Of a stretch of DNA of 64,000 nucleotides, positions 12,546 to 24,499 are shown piece by piece. The stretch is from the NCBI GenBank assembly GCA_022702705.1, contig JAKZJZ010000082.1:1-64000 (forward strand). Direction: 5' to 3'. The number at the start of each line of letters is the position of its first letter. Position 1 is the stretch's first letter. Source of the DNA: Papilionanthe hookeriana x Papilionanthe teres. Its lineage: Eukaryota > Streptophyta > Magnoliopsida > Asparagales > Orchidaceae. The notes beneath the pieces are model-generated. The model had not been told where the DNA came from and searched no databases. It worked only from the letters and a program-made list of their open reading frames with translations. The position numbers were made by a program, and so were the translations under genes.

Positions 12546-13547
12546 AGTTTGTCTCGAAAGTCGTTTTCCTTCCAAACCTTCCAATTCTTCTAGTCGTAGT
12601 ATGGTGTTCTCTTCTGTAGTGATCTTATTTGCAACTACAATTATGAGTGATAGAAGCTGGACCTCCAAAGGCAAGATGGATTCAGACCCATACACTAAAA
12701 CCTAAGGTGTAGACTGAGTAGGCGTTCTAAAAGTTGTCCTGTAGGCCCATAAGGCTTCTAATAACTTCTCGCGCTAATTTCTCTTGTTGTCGTCCAAAGT
12801 TTTCTTTAAGATTTGAATGAGAGTTTTATTAAAAGTCTCGGCCAAGCTGTTTGCTCTTGGGTAGTAGATCGTCGAATAACACCAGTCGATCCTGTGCCTT
12901 CTGACAAAACTGTTAATCTTTGTACTTTTGAAAGTGGACCCGTTATCTGAGATAATTCTGCGCAGTACCCCGAAACGGTTGACTACTTGATTCTTGAAGA
13001 ACTGTAACACGTGATGTGCTTTTACTTCTCTGAGCGGTACTGCTTCTGCCTATTTTGAAAAGTAATCCGTCGCTGCAAGGATGAAACGATGTCCTCTTGA
13101 AGAAGGCGGTTCTCTCGGACCCACAATATCTATGCCCCAACATTCAAATGGCCATGATGCAATTGTCGGATGTAGCACATTTGGAGGTTGATGTAGAACC
13201 ACTCCATGCACTTGGCACTGGTGACAGCTTTTGGCAACTTTCATGTAGTCGATCATCATTGAGGGCCAGTAGTACCCTAGACTTTTAATTTTCATTTTTA
13301 TCTTCGGACTTGACTAATGAGCGCCACAAAGTCCTGAGTGCACTTCTTTAACAATTTCACGAGCCTCGGACCCACTCAGGCACCTTAGCCACATCTGGTC
13401 GAAAGACCTTCTGTATAACGTATTATTTATTAACGCGTATGACATATTTCTTTTCTTCATTTGATGGGCTAACGACTTATCGTCCGGTAGGCTTCCTGTT
13501 TGCAAGTAGTCTATTAATGGCTCCCGCCAATCTTCTGTAGTTTCTGC
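12546..13547 (-). pseudogene. Tat-C integrase fragment
   Basis: Part of pol of an older Tat-type element on the minus strand. Reading right to left: MSYALINNTLYRRSFDQMWL, the zinc-binding region (EVHSGLCGAH, then CHQC), the catalytic core with GIDIVGP, ISDNGS and LAETFNK (the three acidic residues in D-D-E order), and KTLDDNKRN. The same protein occurs in Tat-B at 39936-41180 and in Tat-D at the right edge. The fragment ends at 12546 because Athila-F is inserted there, and at 13547 because Tat-B is inserted there. Several frameshifts break it. Its upstream part, the archaeal-type RNase H, continues at 51607-51907. Confidence 0.9.
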
Positions 13548-13552
13548 TACCG
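13548..13552. repeat. Target site duplication of Tat-B, left
   Basis: TACCG directly precedes the LTR start TGTTGACC and is repeated right after the 3' LTR end at 51607-51611. Confidence 0.92.
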
Positions 13553-16500
13553 TGTTGACCTCATTTTTGGTAAGGTCTTTTCTTCTCTCCTTAGTTATTA
13601 GGATCTAGCCATAAGGTTTCTCCTTGACTATCCTAGAGGACTGGAATTGGGAACCAACCTTTAGCAATTCAGCTACTTCTTGACTCCTCTTGAGATCCCA
13701 CTTGGATGGTTACAAACCTCTAAATCACCTTAAAAGGTTAAGACCACCATATGGAGAACCAATAGTGAGCTCCTATAAGGTTGTTCAAGCGACAAGACTA
13801 TCCTAGGTGGCCTGGTCTTGGTGAGGTCTGGCTTACACGGACTGCACTCTCACATACACCATCCTTACCCAATTCTTCCCCCTGGTTCATTGGAGCACTC
13901 ATGTGGCTAAGTCCAAACCCCTAGCTCTTTGGCTAAGAGGGTTGGGAACAACCCATGAGATGTTCAAGGTGGACATTTCTTGGTCCATGGCTCACTTTAA
14001 GCTTCATCATGATCAAAATTCAACTTTTGCCAAAATGCCTGGTTTTGACATTGGGTCCTTCTAACCTATCTAAAATTACCTAATTCCCCCAAATTTTCCA
14101 AAAACTTCCAAAAATTACCTAAAATTTCCAAAAACTCCTAAAGATCATTTCGGAACAACCCCCATCTTTTAAATTCACCAAAATACCCCAATACCCTCCA
14201 AATAACCTCTTGATGCCCTAAAATACCCTTTTGGCACAAAATTCCAAAAAATTACAAAAATTCCTAGAAAATTCCAGAAAATCCCAAATATTCCCAACTT
14301 CATTTTATTCAACCACACTATAGCCCAATTTTGCCAAAATAATCCACTTTTATCAAAATCCCCAAATTGACCCATTTTTAACCTAAATGGACCCAATGTC
14401 ACACCAAACCAACCCATTTGACCTCAATTTTGCCCAATTTCAATTCTAAACTTTAATTCAACATCATTACTATCAATATAAACCAAATCCAAGCCCAATT
14501 TGATTCATATTTGAGTTCAATTCCATTTGAAATCCAAAATCCCCCATTTTAGCCTAAAGTGAATCCATGCCCTAAACCTACCAAATTGATTAGCCAAACC
14601 CTAAAATTTCTTCCCAATTGATGTTGGGAACTATTCAATACATTCCCCTAAACATTTGAAATTTTCAATTGGGTCTATACCCCACCTTAACCCAACTTGG
14701 ACCCAAGTTGATTCAACCTTGCCTAAATTAGCCAAAATACCAAAATCCACCAAATTGACCTTCCAATTGAACTCAAAACCATTCCATGTCTTCATGAAAG
14801 TTTTTCAAGGCAATCATTTCTATAATGTTGCTCAAGACACTTGGACCTAAATCAAACCCAAACCCAAGTTAGCCTAACCCAAACCCAAGTGAGCCAATTT
14901 GAACCTATGGCCTAATCAAACCAAATTGAACCAAGTGTGGCTAAATCAACCTTTCCACAGCCACCAAGTGAACCCTAGGAACCACCCTAGATCCACCTAG
15001 CCCAAGCTAAGTGAGCCATGGACTAAGGGTTCCCCATTTTGAGGATCTCTTCCCTTAAGTGGATAAATCCTCTTTTGCCTTACCCCAAAACCTCCCCACA
15101 ACTGCTAATCACCATTAAACCTCTCCATGACTCACCTGACCTCAGGGGCCAGCTCCCCTGTCCTTGCCGGCCGACCTAGCTGCTGGAGGCGGTCAAAACC
15201 GAGAGCCACCACCCACCTAAACTCACCCAAACTCCACCAAATGGCCACCTCAGCCAAATTGAACATTGGAGCCTTTCTGCCCTCCACCTATGCAACTGAA
15301 TCCACCCTTCAATTGAGCCCTAGCTCAGCCCAATGGCCATAGCCATTTAAGCACCACCTCTCGGCCATGAGAGAGGTGTTGAAACTTTTCTCAACAGAAG
15401 CCCTCCAAATTATTCCCAGAGCTCCTCCTAGCCAAGAGAAGCTCATCCCCACTGTTCTCCTGCCCTGAATCCCCCCAGCTGAGCCCAATTTCTCAGCTGA
15501 AAATCAGGCCAGAAATAGGACACTCTCTGAAACTTCACCAAATCCAAATTAACTCTTCCCACACCTTCACCAGAGGTAAAGGAGAAGTTCCCCAGTGAAA
15601 GCCCCCTCTCCAGGCCACCCGATTTTTCCAGCCTCCAAGCTTTGTGATTGGGCTCGGTGGAAGTCAAGCCCAGGCGATTCACCACGGCTCCAAGCTTCAT
15701 CCCTAGCTTCCTTGGACTGCCAACAAACGTGCCGAGCCTCTCTGATAGAAGCTTCACTTCTCAGAGCCAAGGTATTGCCCTCTTCTTCCTCCCGAGCTTC
15801 CAGCGATTCTTCATTTCATTCAAGTTAATTTCAATGCATGTTAGCCGTATGAATGTGTTCGTATCTTCAAGACGAGTTCATAGAGCATAAGAACGTTTAA
15901 TTTGGTTAAGTATCGAGCGAGATCCTAGGGTTAGAAGGTGGACTTCTCACGGGACGCACCAGTCGTAGACGATGACCAGGGACCGTCGGATGGTTTGTGT
16001 ATCGGGTGAATGGCTAGGATCGCTCCAGACGAATCAACGGGACATGAACCGCGGGCCGCGTGACTGCTGAGTCAAATGGTGGCGCCAAATCAGGGAGCGA
16101 CGTGTGGAGTTCGATCCGCCGTAGGTTGAGTTGGCGCCGACGTGGATAAGTAGGAAAATCCGATTTTTCTTATTTATTTAAATACCCAAAACTTCAAAAA
16201 TTGATATCTCTGCATAGAAAAATCATAAAAATAAAAGAAAAATACCCTCTTGCTTAGTGAACATAGGAGAATAATGTGAAAAAGGAATTGATCTATTTTG
16301 TTGAGTATTTTTTTTAATTAATTTAATACTTTTTTGAGTATTTTAATTCTCCATGCATGTATAAATTTCACCATGGCATGAGACCATAGGGCTTTGAAGC
16401 CTCTGATCTTGGGAACATTCCCTGAATTTTTCAAGGTCAAAGGCCATCTCTATGGAAAGTTATGTATTTTTCAAGTTTATGTCACTTTTTTTGACATTTT

Positions 16501-19500
16501 AATTCCAAAAAATAGCATGTTGTTTAGAAAATTCCAGGAAAATTTGGTGAAGTTCTTTAGGAACAGAGGACCCTAAGATAATTATGGTTTGAGTTAATTC
16601 ATTAAGGATAACCCTAATTGGCCTAAATACTCAAATTTGAACTTTAATTAATTAGAGTTAATCACACATTAAAATGACTAGAAAATAATTCTCCACTGAT
16701 CTTAGGATCAGGGGAACCACACATAAAAATTTAAAGTCAATTGGAAATGTTTAACCCCACTAAATGGATTAATTAAACCACATAATCAAAATTAAATTTT
16801 AAAAATTCATAACTCAAAAAATACATTTCAAAAATTTACCAAATTGATTTTGGGACTTCTCTGATATCAGAGGAGTCTAAAAAAAATAAAATTGGAATTT
16901 TCTAAAAAATTTCATTTTTAAGCATATTTTAATATTTTTAATAATTAAAAAATAATAAAAATCACAAAAATAATAAAAATCATAAAAATGTCATATTTGG
17001 TCCCGTAATCGCATAGGAACCAATCAAATATGCTTCCCAAGTCTCTAGGTTAAGATATTTAATTTTAAAGCCTTAAAACATTTTTTTAATTAAAAAATGT
17101 ATTTTCTAGCCTTCCCACTAAATTAATTCTAATAAATCAAAGAAAAATCACAAAAATATAAAATTTGTTTATTTGACTTTCTTGAGGTCAGAGGGATTTT
17201 TGAAAAATATAAAATTCATTTTTAAACTTTTATTTTATTTTATAATTAATTAAAACTCCAAAACTTAAAATAATTATAATAAATAAAATATAATTCAAAA
17301 ATCACCAAAATTGGTTCAAGTGGTCCTCTGGTCATTAGGAACATTCCATAATTTTCTTTAAAACAAAAACTTTACTTTGGTCATGTTAATGAATTTTCTT
17401 TGAAAAACCCTATTTTCCATTAAAAATAATTATATAAATAAATTAAATTCGGAAAAATCACATTTTCTCCTCTAATGTCTTAATTGACATGTGAGTGAAG
17501 TGACATAAAAATTTTAAGTTCATTTAAGCTTAATTTAATGAGTTACAAAATAAATAAGCTTAAAGGGGCATAAAGGTAATTAAAAGATTTTAACCCCTAA
17601 CTAACACTTTAGGTTTAATCAAAATGGGGGTAAAATATCTGATTTTAATTTTCTCTCAGATGATTGAAACTTTGGGAAATCAAAGGGTAGGAACACATTA
17701 ATCACTTTAATAAACAAAAAAATGAAATTTTAATTAAGTGAATAATTTAAATTTTGGAAGATTAATTGAAATTGGATTATTAAAATGGGGATATAACTTA
17801 AGAGGATATTGATTCTTTAATTTAAAAATCCCTAAATAAACCATTTAATAATACTAAACTCTTAAACTAAAGAGGATAAGTGGAATTAATAATTAAATGA
17901 TTAAAAGTAAATAATTCCTAAACCTACATCATTAAATAATTTAATATTTGATTAAAACCTAAAATGTTAAATAATTAAAAAGTAAACAAAAATATTTGAA
18001 ACTAATCTAAAATCATCTCAAAACAAACTTAAATCAAAATTACAAATTTTACATAATTTTAAGACAACTTACCTTTAAACATAATGTAAAAATTAAATTA
18101 ATTAATATAATTAATCCAAATTAAATCCTCAAAATTTAATAAATAATTTGAACGCCACTTTTGACCTAAGTTAATATAAAGATTTAAATTAACATGAAAT
18201 TTTGATATCATTTATAAAGGTTTAACTTAAATGAATCAAACATCATTCCAAACTTAAAATCATTGATTAAAGTTTCATAATTAAATCACATTAAAGTAAA
18301 TCATCAACTTTAACTTCAAATCATTAAAATCATTAACAAATTAACTTGCCCCTGAAAGCTTTAAATTATTATAACTATTAAATGAAGTATTAAGTGAAAT
18401 GTCACTTCACTCATAGGACAATCAAATATCCTAGTCCACTGAGCAAGGGAACAAAACTTAACTAAACCCTTGGATGATTAATTCACCCGTGTAATTAAAT
18501 TCACTTGGACTCAAAACTGTCCCAGAGATATTGAAAAAGATGTTTAGAATTTGTTCTAAGTACTTCCTCAATACGATGGGTAGTTTTAAAGAACAACTGA
18601 ACTTAATTATTCTTTGATGAAGAAAATCATCCTCAACCAATAATCAAGAACCTAGACGTCATAGGAAATGACTAAGCTATAGGACTAGGATTCGGTAGAC
18701 AACCAAAACCCTTCCTTTAGTCTTTACCTAAGTACTTGTTGAAACATTTAAATGCTTTAATATGTGCTTTAAAGTGTAGCTTGGAATGACGGGAAGACCC
18801 TCCGAGTACGCTTTTATGTTATTATGGTTTACTCTTATTGCATTTTATTTACTTACATTTGCGCTTTACTTTTTCTTGCATGTTAAACAAGACTGTTGCA
18901 TGAAAACCAAAACCTTTAGGATAGTCCACGAATTGAAACCAAAACTAAATTAAAAGTCACTACAAAATAAAATCCATCGTCACAATATTCAAAATGTAAA
19001 ACAACTCGAAATTTAATCACAAACAAAACAACAAAACTACAATTGCAACTAAATTAAAACGTCTCGTTCAATGATCGAGAATACCTCGGATGATATAACT
19101 CACGTGTTACTAATGGGATTTCCCACGGTCTAAATGAAAGTGTGGAACTCATTCAGTTGAGTTTAGCAAATTCATCTGGACTAAGTGAATTCGATGAAAT
19201 TAACGGTGCGGGATGACGGAGCCGTGGGATCTTAATCGGTTCTATTTAAACAACTTTAAGATTTGTTTTAATTAAAATATTAAAAACATTTGGATTTTAA
19301 GATTTCTCTAAACCAAAACACTTCTCTCATCTCACTGAATTCACCTTCTAAAACTAAACCTTTGCAACAACGAGGAACTCGGAGCATGGTGGGCGGCACG
19401 GCCATCGTCATCGGCAAAACTCGGGTGCACGTCAGCAAAACTTTCCTTAAAATTAAATAACGCAAGCCGTAGGATTTCGAGGTAGTTTTCTAGTGCAACA

Positions 19501-20296
19501 TACATCCTCGACCTTTCCATTAGGCACTTGTATAATCATTTTATGCAAATTAAGTCCTAACCGATCTTAGGATTACGAGGTAGTTGTTTGGTACGACATA
19601 AACCCTCACATCTTTGGGGCTACTTGTGTGATCATGTCATACGAATATAAGTCCTAATTAATTAAAATTGGCAAGATTGCAACATTAAATAAATTCCCAA
19701 ATTGAAGCCGAACAATAAGATAGTTTGGGAAGTTGCCGAGATTCTTCTTGGATCTTCGACTTCTCCTACTTCTCTTCCTTTGGACTCCTTAAAATAAATT
19801 GTTCCAAATTTGAGCTAATCCCTTTCGAAAACTCCAAAATTCAATCATTTGAAAACCTTAAACTTTGAAATTCTCGAGAGCGAAACCACTGATCATTATT
19901 GAGAGTTTTCTTAAATGATTCCGTCATTTAGGATGTAATTAACTACAGGGGCTTGCCCTTATAGGGGACTTTAAGAACCCAGATGATATAAACCCTGTTT
20001 AATTCCTTTATATTAAGCAGGGGAACTTGTCGGCTTATAAAATTGGTTCGCAGACCAAACGGATGTCACAAATCTTCTAGTTTATTTAATCGAGCCTCAT
20101 CATCAAGTAGTGTGTTTATTCTTCAGAATAGATACACGATTTGTTGTGCGGTGCTCGTTTATATAAACTATTTGGGATGTGAGATCGATTTAATTTCACA
20201 TCTTATAATTTTTCAAATTTAAAATTATTTTCAAAATCAAATGCTACTTTCTAAATTATTTATATATTTAAATTAAAACCTAAAAATATGCCGACA
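13553..20296 (+). repeat. Tat-B 5' LTR (6744 bp)
   Basis: It starts TGTTGACCTC and ends ATGCCGACA. It is collinear with 44859-51606 and, inverted, with 51908-59249. Its first 2.5 kb are C-rich with many CCAAAT-like strings; a GC-rich block lies at about 15950-16145, followed by TATTTAAATA (16172-16181), a possible core promoter; the rest is very AT-rich. Open frames at 15127-15890 are not kept in all three LTR copies, so I do not call genes. Confidence 0.93.
16172..16181 (+). promoter_or_regulatory. Possible TATA element of Tat-B LTR
   Basis: TATTTAAATA follows the GC-rich block and recurs in the 3' LTR near 47469-47478. Only its position and composition support it. Confidence 0.3.
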
Positions 20297-20298
20297 TG

Positions 20299-20320
20299 TT
20301 TCGACGACTCCGGCTGGGGA
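20299..20320 (+). other. Primer binding site region of Tat-B
   Basis: CGACTCCGGCTGGGGA starts about eight bases after the LTR and resembles the GGCGACTC(T)GCTGGGGA sites of Tat/Ogre elements, which pair with tRNA-Arg. It has small differences, including CCGG where CTG is expected. The tRNA assignment is from recall. Confidence 0.55.
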
Positions 20321-22480
20321 CAAGTTCCTCTCTCCATTTTGATCAGATGGTTTTGCTTTCATAAATAGGTAGTAAGTCCATGCCCTTAGTGGATCGAACT
20401 ACCATTCTTTCGTTGACATATCTTGTTCATTTCACGTCTTGAACAAGTATGATCAACTCTTCTTGGATTTTGGAGCCATTGTTTAGACACTCCTAAACAG
20501 AGAGGTTCTGAAATCCTCCTTTTCATACCTCTCCGAAAGGCGAGGTACACCCCGATAAGGTGCTAGTTTAGGAGCGATCCTTCGAGTTGAGAAATCCTAC
20601 GAGATTTTTCCTTCCTTTCTAAGCTCTCGGATTGGGTCCTTTACCCACTTTAATCTCCTCTCATTTTTAACAAATAAACTAACCGCCTAACAAATAAACT
20701 CTTTTCTAAATCGTAAATGCATAAATAAAACTTAAATAAATTGTGTTCGGACTCTTTTCAATTTCTCTCTTTTCGTCCCAACGAAGGAAGCATAATTCGG
20801 GATCGATAATCAAAACTTGCCTTGCGGGAGATGTACGCCTGAAGGCGATTTTCTCCTTTACCAACGGACTTGACTTAGTTGTCTACCGGGAAGAACCGCC
20901 TAGCGATGCAATCATCCATTTTGGACAAGGGTTCGATAACACGGACGTTAAGTTTTCCGATGTTACTCTTTTCACACTGATAAGCAAAGTGCCGGAGCGA
21001 AGAGCCTATGATTGAGTTTAACTCTGAAGTCGACTCAAGAGTTCCCTCCTCTGAGAGGGCCCCGAGTTGAAGGGATTACTCGCTGTTGCAGGAAGTTGAC
21101 TGCTACCTCCAGAACTGTTGTCTCTACCCCCACCGGTCTAGTCATTACTGCACCTACCCCAGTTCCTGCCAAACTGAAAGGAAAGGAAGTACAAGTCAGT
21201 TATGAGCCTGTCACCGTAGAGGGTTCAGACTTCGCTGCGATACCGTCTGTTTTTGAAATAGGGTCCGGTTCAAAGTATAGACCCTTAACCCGGACACGGA
21301 AGGAGGAATAAAAATAGGAAGTTTTCTAAGATCGGGAAGGTCGGAAAGCTAAAGCCTCCTATCTTAAAGAAATCCCCGAAGAGAAAGAAGAAGAACTACT
21401 AGAATACTCGCCACCTGTTGGAAGGAAATAGATTCCACCCTCTCTCTATCGCATCCGATGTAATAGATGGCGAGAAAGATCAACTCGTTGCATTACCCGG
21501 CACTGCATATTACGGTGACGAGTAAGAAGAAGAAGAGCGAAGGCTACACCACTTGCCCGATTGCGTGTGATAGTCGAGAAATTAGCTAGAAAAGAAGGAT
21601 GTTATGTATCAGAGATTCTGAGAAGAATGGGATGAGTGTCAATTAAGTCTCGCCTCGGTCCGCGAGTAGAGCCTGCTATTGTCCCTGAAAGACCAAAGAA
21701 AAAGGTGCGAGCTAGTGAGGAAGGCTCACCTGTTGTTGTATGGGGTCTCCATATTAGGGAGGACACCACCTACTTACGCGACGGCCAGACGGACCAGCCA
21801 GGTCCTGGGCCTTCTGCTACAAGAAAGACGGTGTGGCGACCTATTATTGCCGAACCAATACCAAGAGAACGTTCTGGAAAGAGAAGTCTTGCTTGAAGAT
21901 CCCGGATACGAAGAAAGTGCTGCAATAAAAGAAACTTCTAAAAGAGAGGTTCAACAGTCGTCTCTTGAAAACCATGAGATCGTTCATAAAAGGCCACTTG
22001 AGGATGCCATAGGGCAACTAAGAATGGACATCTGACGGCTAGCAAGAGAAAGAAGGAAAGAATTAAGGGACGAAGTGGATTCGTTAGAATTCATGGATGA
22101 AGAGTATGCTGAGGTCAACATGGTTGAGACACGAGCGTCGTCGGCTTCGCGGGGAGTTCGCCGGCTTTAGAAAGAGATGAGCCGAGTTAATGAGAGCACA
22201 GCTTCGGGAAAGAGATGATACGATTTCCCAGATGGTAAAAAAGATGGAAGAGATGGCTGCCGCTTTAGCCACTCTCTAGAGTCAGGCCCAGCCTCAGAAA
22301 GAAATACCCTCGGAGGTCATCCATATTACAGATAGAGGAAAAGAGATTACATCTATTAACGAAGATGATCAGCTGAAGAAAGATTACGCACAGAACATGA
22401 TTCCCAAAAAGGATATTAAGAGTATGGTAGAACGACGAGATGCGAGAAGCCTTAGTACAATCTAAGAACGGAGCATCTAT
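20321..22480 (+). other. Tat-B 5' leader and upstream gag/ORF1-like region
   Basis: About 400 bases of leader without a gene come first. From 20743 there are short open frames in changing phase (20743-21015, 21012-21311, 21679-22035) with charged, Pro- and Arg-rich content, and then a helical stretch at about 22030-22270 ending in a Gln/Glu-rich segment. I do not recognise a domain. Tat and Ogre elements often have an extra ORF or a long N-terminal extension before the gag core; which of these this is cannot be decided here. Confidence 0.4.
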
Positions 22481-23702
22481 TCGGACGGGTGGACCTTACC
22501 CCGAAGAATTTGATGCGGTCCAATAACCGAAAGGCTTCGTACCACCTCTCTTCAAGACTTTCGATGGAACGAGAAATCTCCGGTAATATGTCGCACATTT
22601 TCGTGCCGATTCTTTGCAATGCCGGTGGGAGCGACGCCTTACTCTTCGTCGGTTCGTCGGCGGTTTGTCGGGGATCACCTTCGGCGGGTATGCGGAGTTG
22701 CCGAATGGATCGGTCGAGACTTTTGCGGGGTGGAAAATCTCTTCGTTAAGTGGTTTGCGGAGCTCGGCACCACATCACCATTGGTGATCTAGTGGTGGAG
22801 CGATAGAAACCGAACGAAACTTTGGTGGATTACATACTTCGATGGAGGAACTCGAGCATGAAGTGTGAACCACAGCTTCAGGAACAGCACGCCGTCGGTA
22901 TCTTGCTTAAGAGTATCCAAGGCCCGGTAGCACTTCTCCTTAAGGGATTCACCATTAAGACTTTCGAGAAGTTGCTTAGCAAGGCCGGGAGCTTGCAAAA
23001 GGAAGCAAAACAGCTAAGTTTCATCGATAAAACCGATAAGCAGAAGCCTGTGAAAGCATTCGAGAAGAAGTTCGGAACTGTCGCAGCAGTGGACAAAGGT
23101 ACACAGCCGGTGCAAATGCGGCCAAAGCGACCACAAGCCGAGTTATCGACCACTGCAATAGACTTATCGACACCCTCGGCGGAATTATCGGCCTCGGCGA
23201 GTTTTCGGCCTCGACCGAGTTATCGGTCGCCGCGGTACGATCGGCCGCCGCCTCGTCGCTCCATCCCATGAAGGAACTTTTGAACAAAGAGTACCCCTTC
23301 AAGACTGAGGCAGCAGCTAAAATGTTTCGCAGTTTGATGAAGACGCCCGACTTTCAGTTGCCAGAGCCCAGGAAGCCCGAGGAAGTCGACAAGAAGGATC
23401 ATCCAAACTACTGTCCCTACCACCGGATGATAGGACATAAAATCGAAGACTGCTTCACCTTCGAGAGCCGGTTGGAAGATAATCTTCGGAGAAGGAACAT
23501 AACGATCCCAAAGGAATACATGAAGGAACCCCAAAATGGAGGTGTCGTCAATGTTTCTTCAATGGATCCTATTGTTCCGATCGACCCGTACACGACCAAC
23601 GATGGATGGAATACGAGTTTGGACGAAGTCATCAAAGAAAATTTTGGATCACATCCAAACCGCTTCCGTGTGCGCTTCAACTCGAGTTTGAAACACCGCT
23701 GA
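22481..23702 (+). pseudogene. gag: Tat-B gag core and zinc-binding region (broken)
   Basis: Gag of the Tat type. In changing frames one sees YPEEFDAVQ, KGFVPPLFKTFDGT (about 22530-22570), a track with VGGLSGITFGGYAELPNGSVETFAG (about 22650-22725), then YILRWRNSSMKCEPQL and VGILLKSIQGPVA in the frame from 22822. A zinc-binding motif of the C-x2-H-x4-H-x4-C kind follows in the frame 23268-23702: YCPYHRMIGHKIEDCF at about 23409-23456. At least three frameshifts separate these parts. The product would build the particle and bind RNA. Recognition rests on the YAELPNGSVETF and CPYHRMIGHKIEDC strings. Confidence 0.8.
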
Positions 23703-24499
23703 GCCGGCACTATCGCTAGCTATTGAAGAACTACCCCAGGAGAAGGAGAAGATCGTGGAAGAAGAGAAGACTGAGGTTCCGAGAGGTAAAGTAGGGGCTG
23801 CTTTTCCTAGGATGGTTGTTTTTGATTTGGGGGAGAAATCCCTTGAACCTCAGACTCTGTATGATTTTTTGCTCGCCCCGGCGGGATCTTATAAAGATAA
23901 GAGTTTTGGTGTTGGCTACGTTTTGACTGTTTCTAACGATTACGTGACTAACGACAACCAACCTAATCCGGATCTCGATTTCGATACGAATAACAATTCT
24001 TAAATCATACAAAACCTAGATAACCACGATGAAGAGGAGGACATTCACGAGGATGGCTACGAAAGTTTAGTAAGTAACGAGTTATTTGTGAATTCCAAGG
24101 AGCTCCGATCACGATAGAGTTAGAATTTTCGGACGCAGAGGCGACTTCAGAAGAGCCAGTCGTTTCGATTCAAGAGGAGACACTGGTAGATTTAGAGGAA
24201 ATTACCAAAGTCAATTTGAGAAGCGGAAAGGTCTTACCTCCGAGATTGGGTCCAAAGGACAAGGGAAAGCGGGTGGTTGCTCGGGAAGAGCCGACCCGAC
24301 GGAAGAATTGCCCGTTCGGGAAGAAATTGAACGGACCGGTAACAAAGTGTACTATAATGTGCTAGCCCATCTTAGGAAGCTACCGGTCGAGCGGAGCATC
24401 TACGACGCTCGATCCTGTCAAAGGAGATGAGAGAATCTGCTGGTCGAGGCCTTGCTTGATCCAGAAATTTGCTTTGCTCAAATAGGTGGTAATTCCTTC
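23703..24499 (+). other. Tat-B gag-protease linker
   Basis: Open frame 23755-24003 and following segments encode an acidic, low-complexity linker (for example NVRSGK-like NLRSGKVLPPRLGPK near 24208-24252 and LAHLRKLPVERSIYDA near 24361-24408). Such a linker before protease is usual in Tat elements. No catalytic domain is visible. Confidence 0.5.

Noticed and set aside
15127..15890. Overlapping open frames on both strands in the Tat-B 5' LTR
   Set aside because: The frames are not kept in the 3' LTR (46765-47196) or in the Tat-D LTR. The GC-rich composition explains their length.
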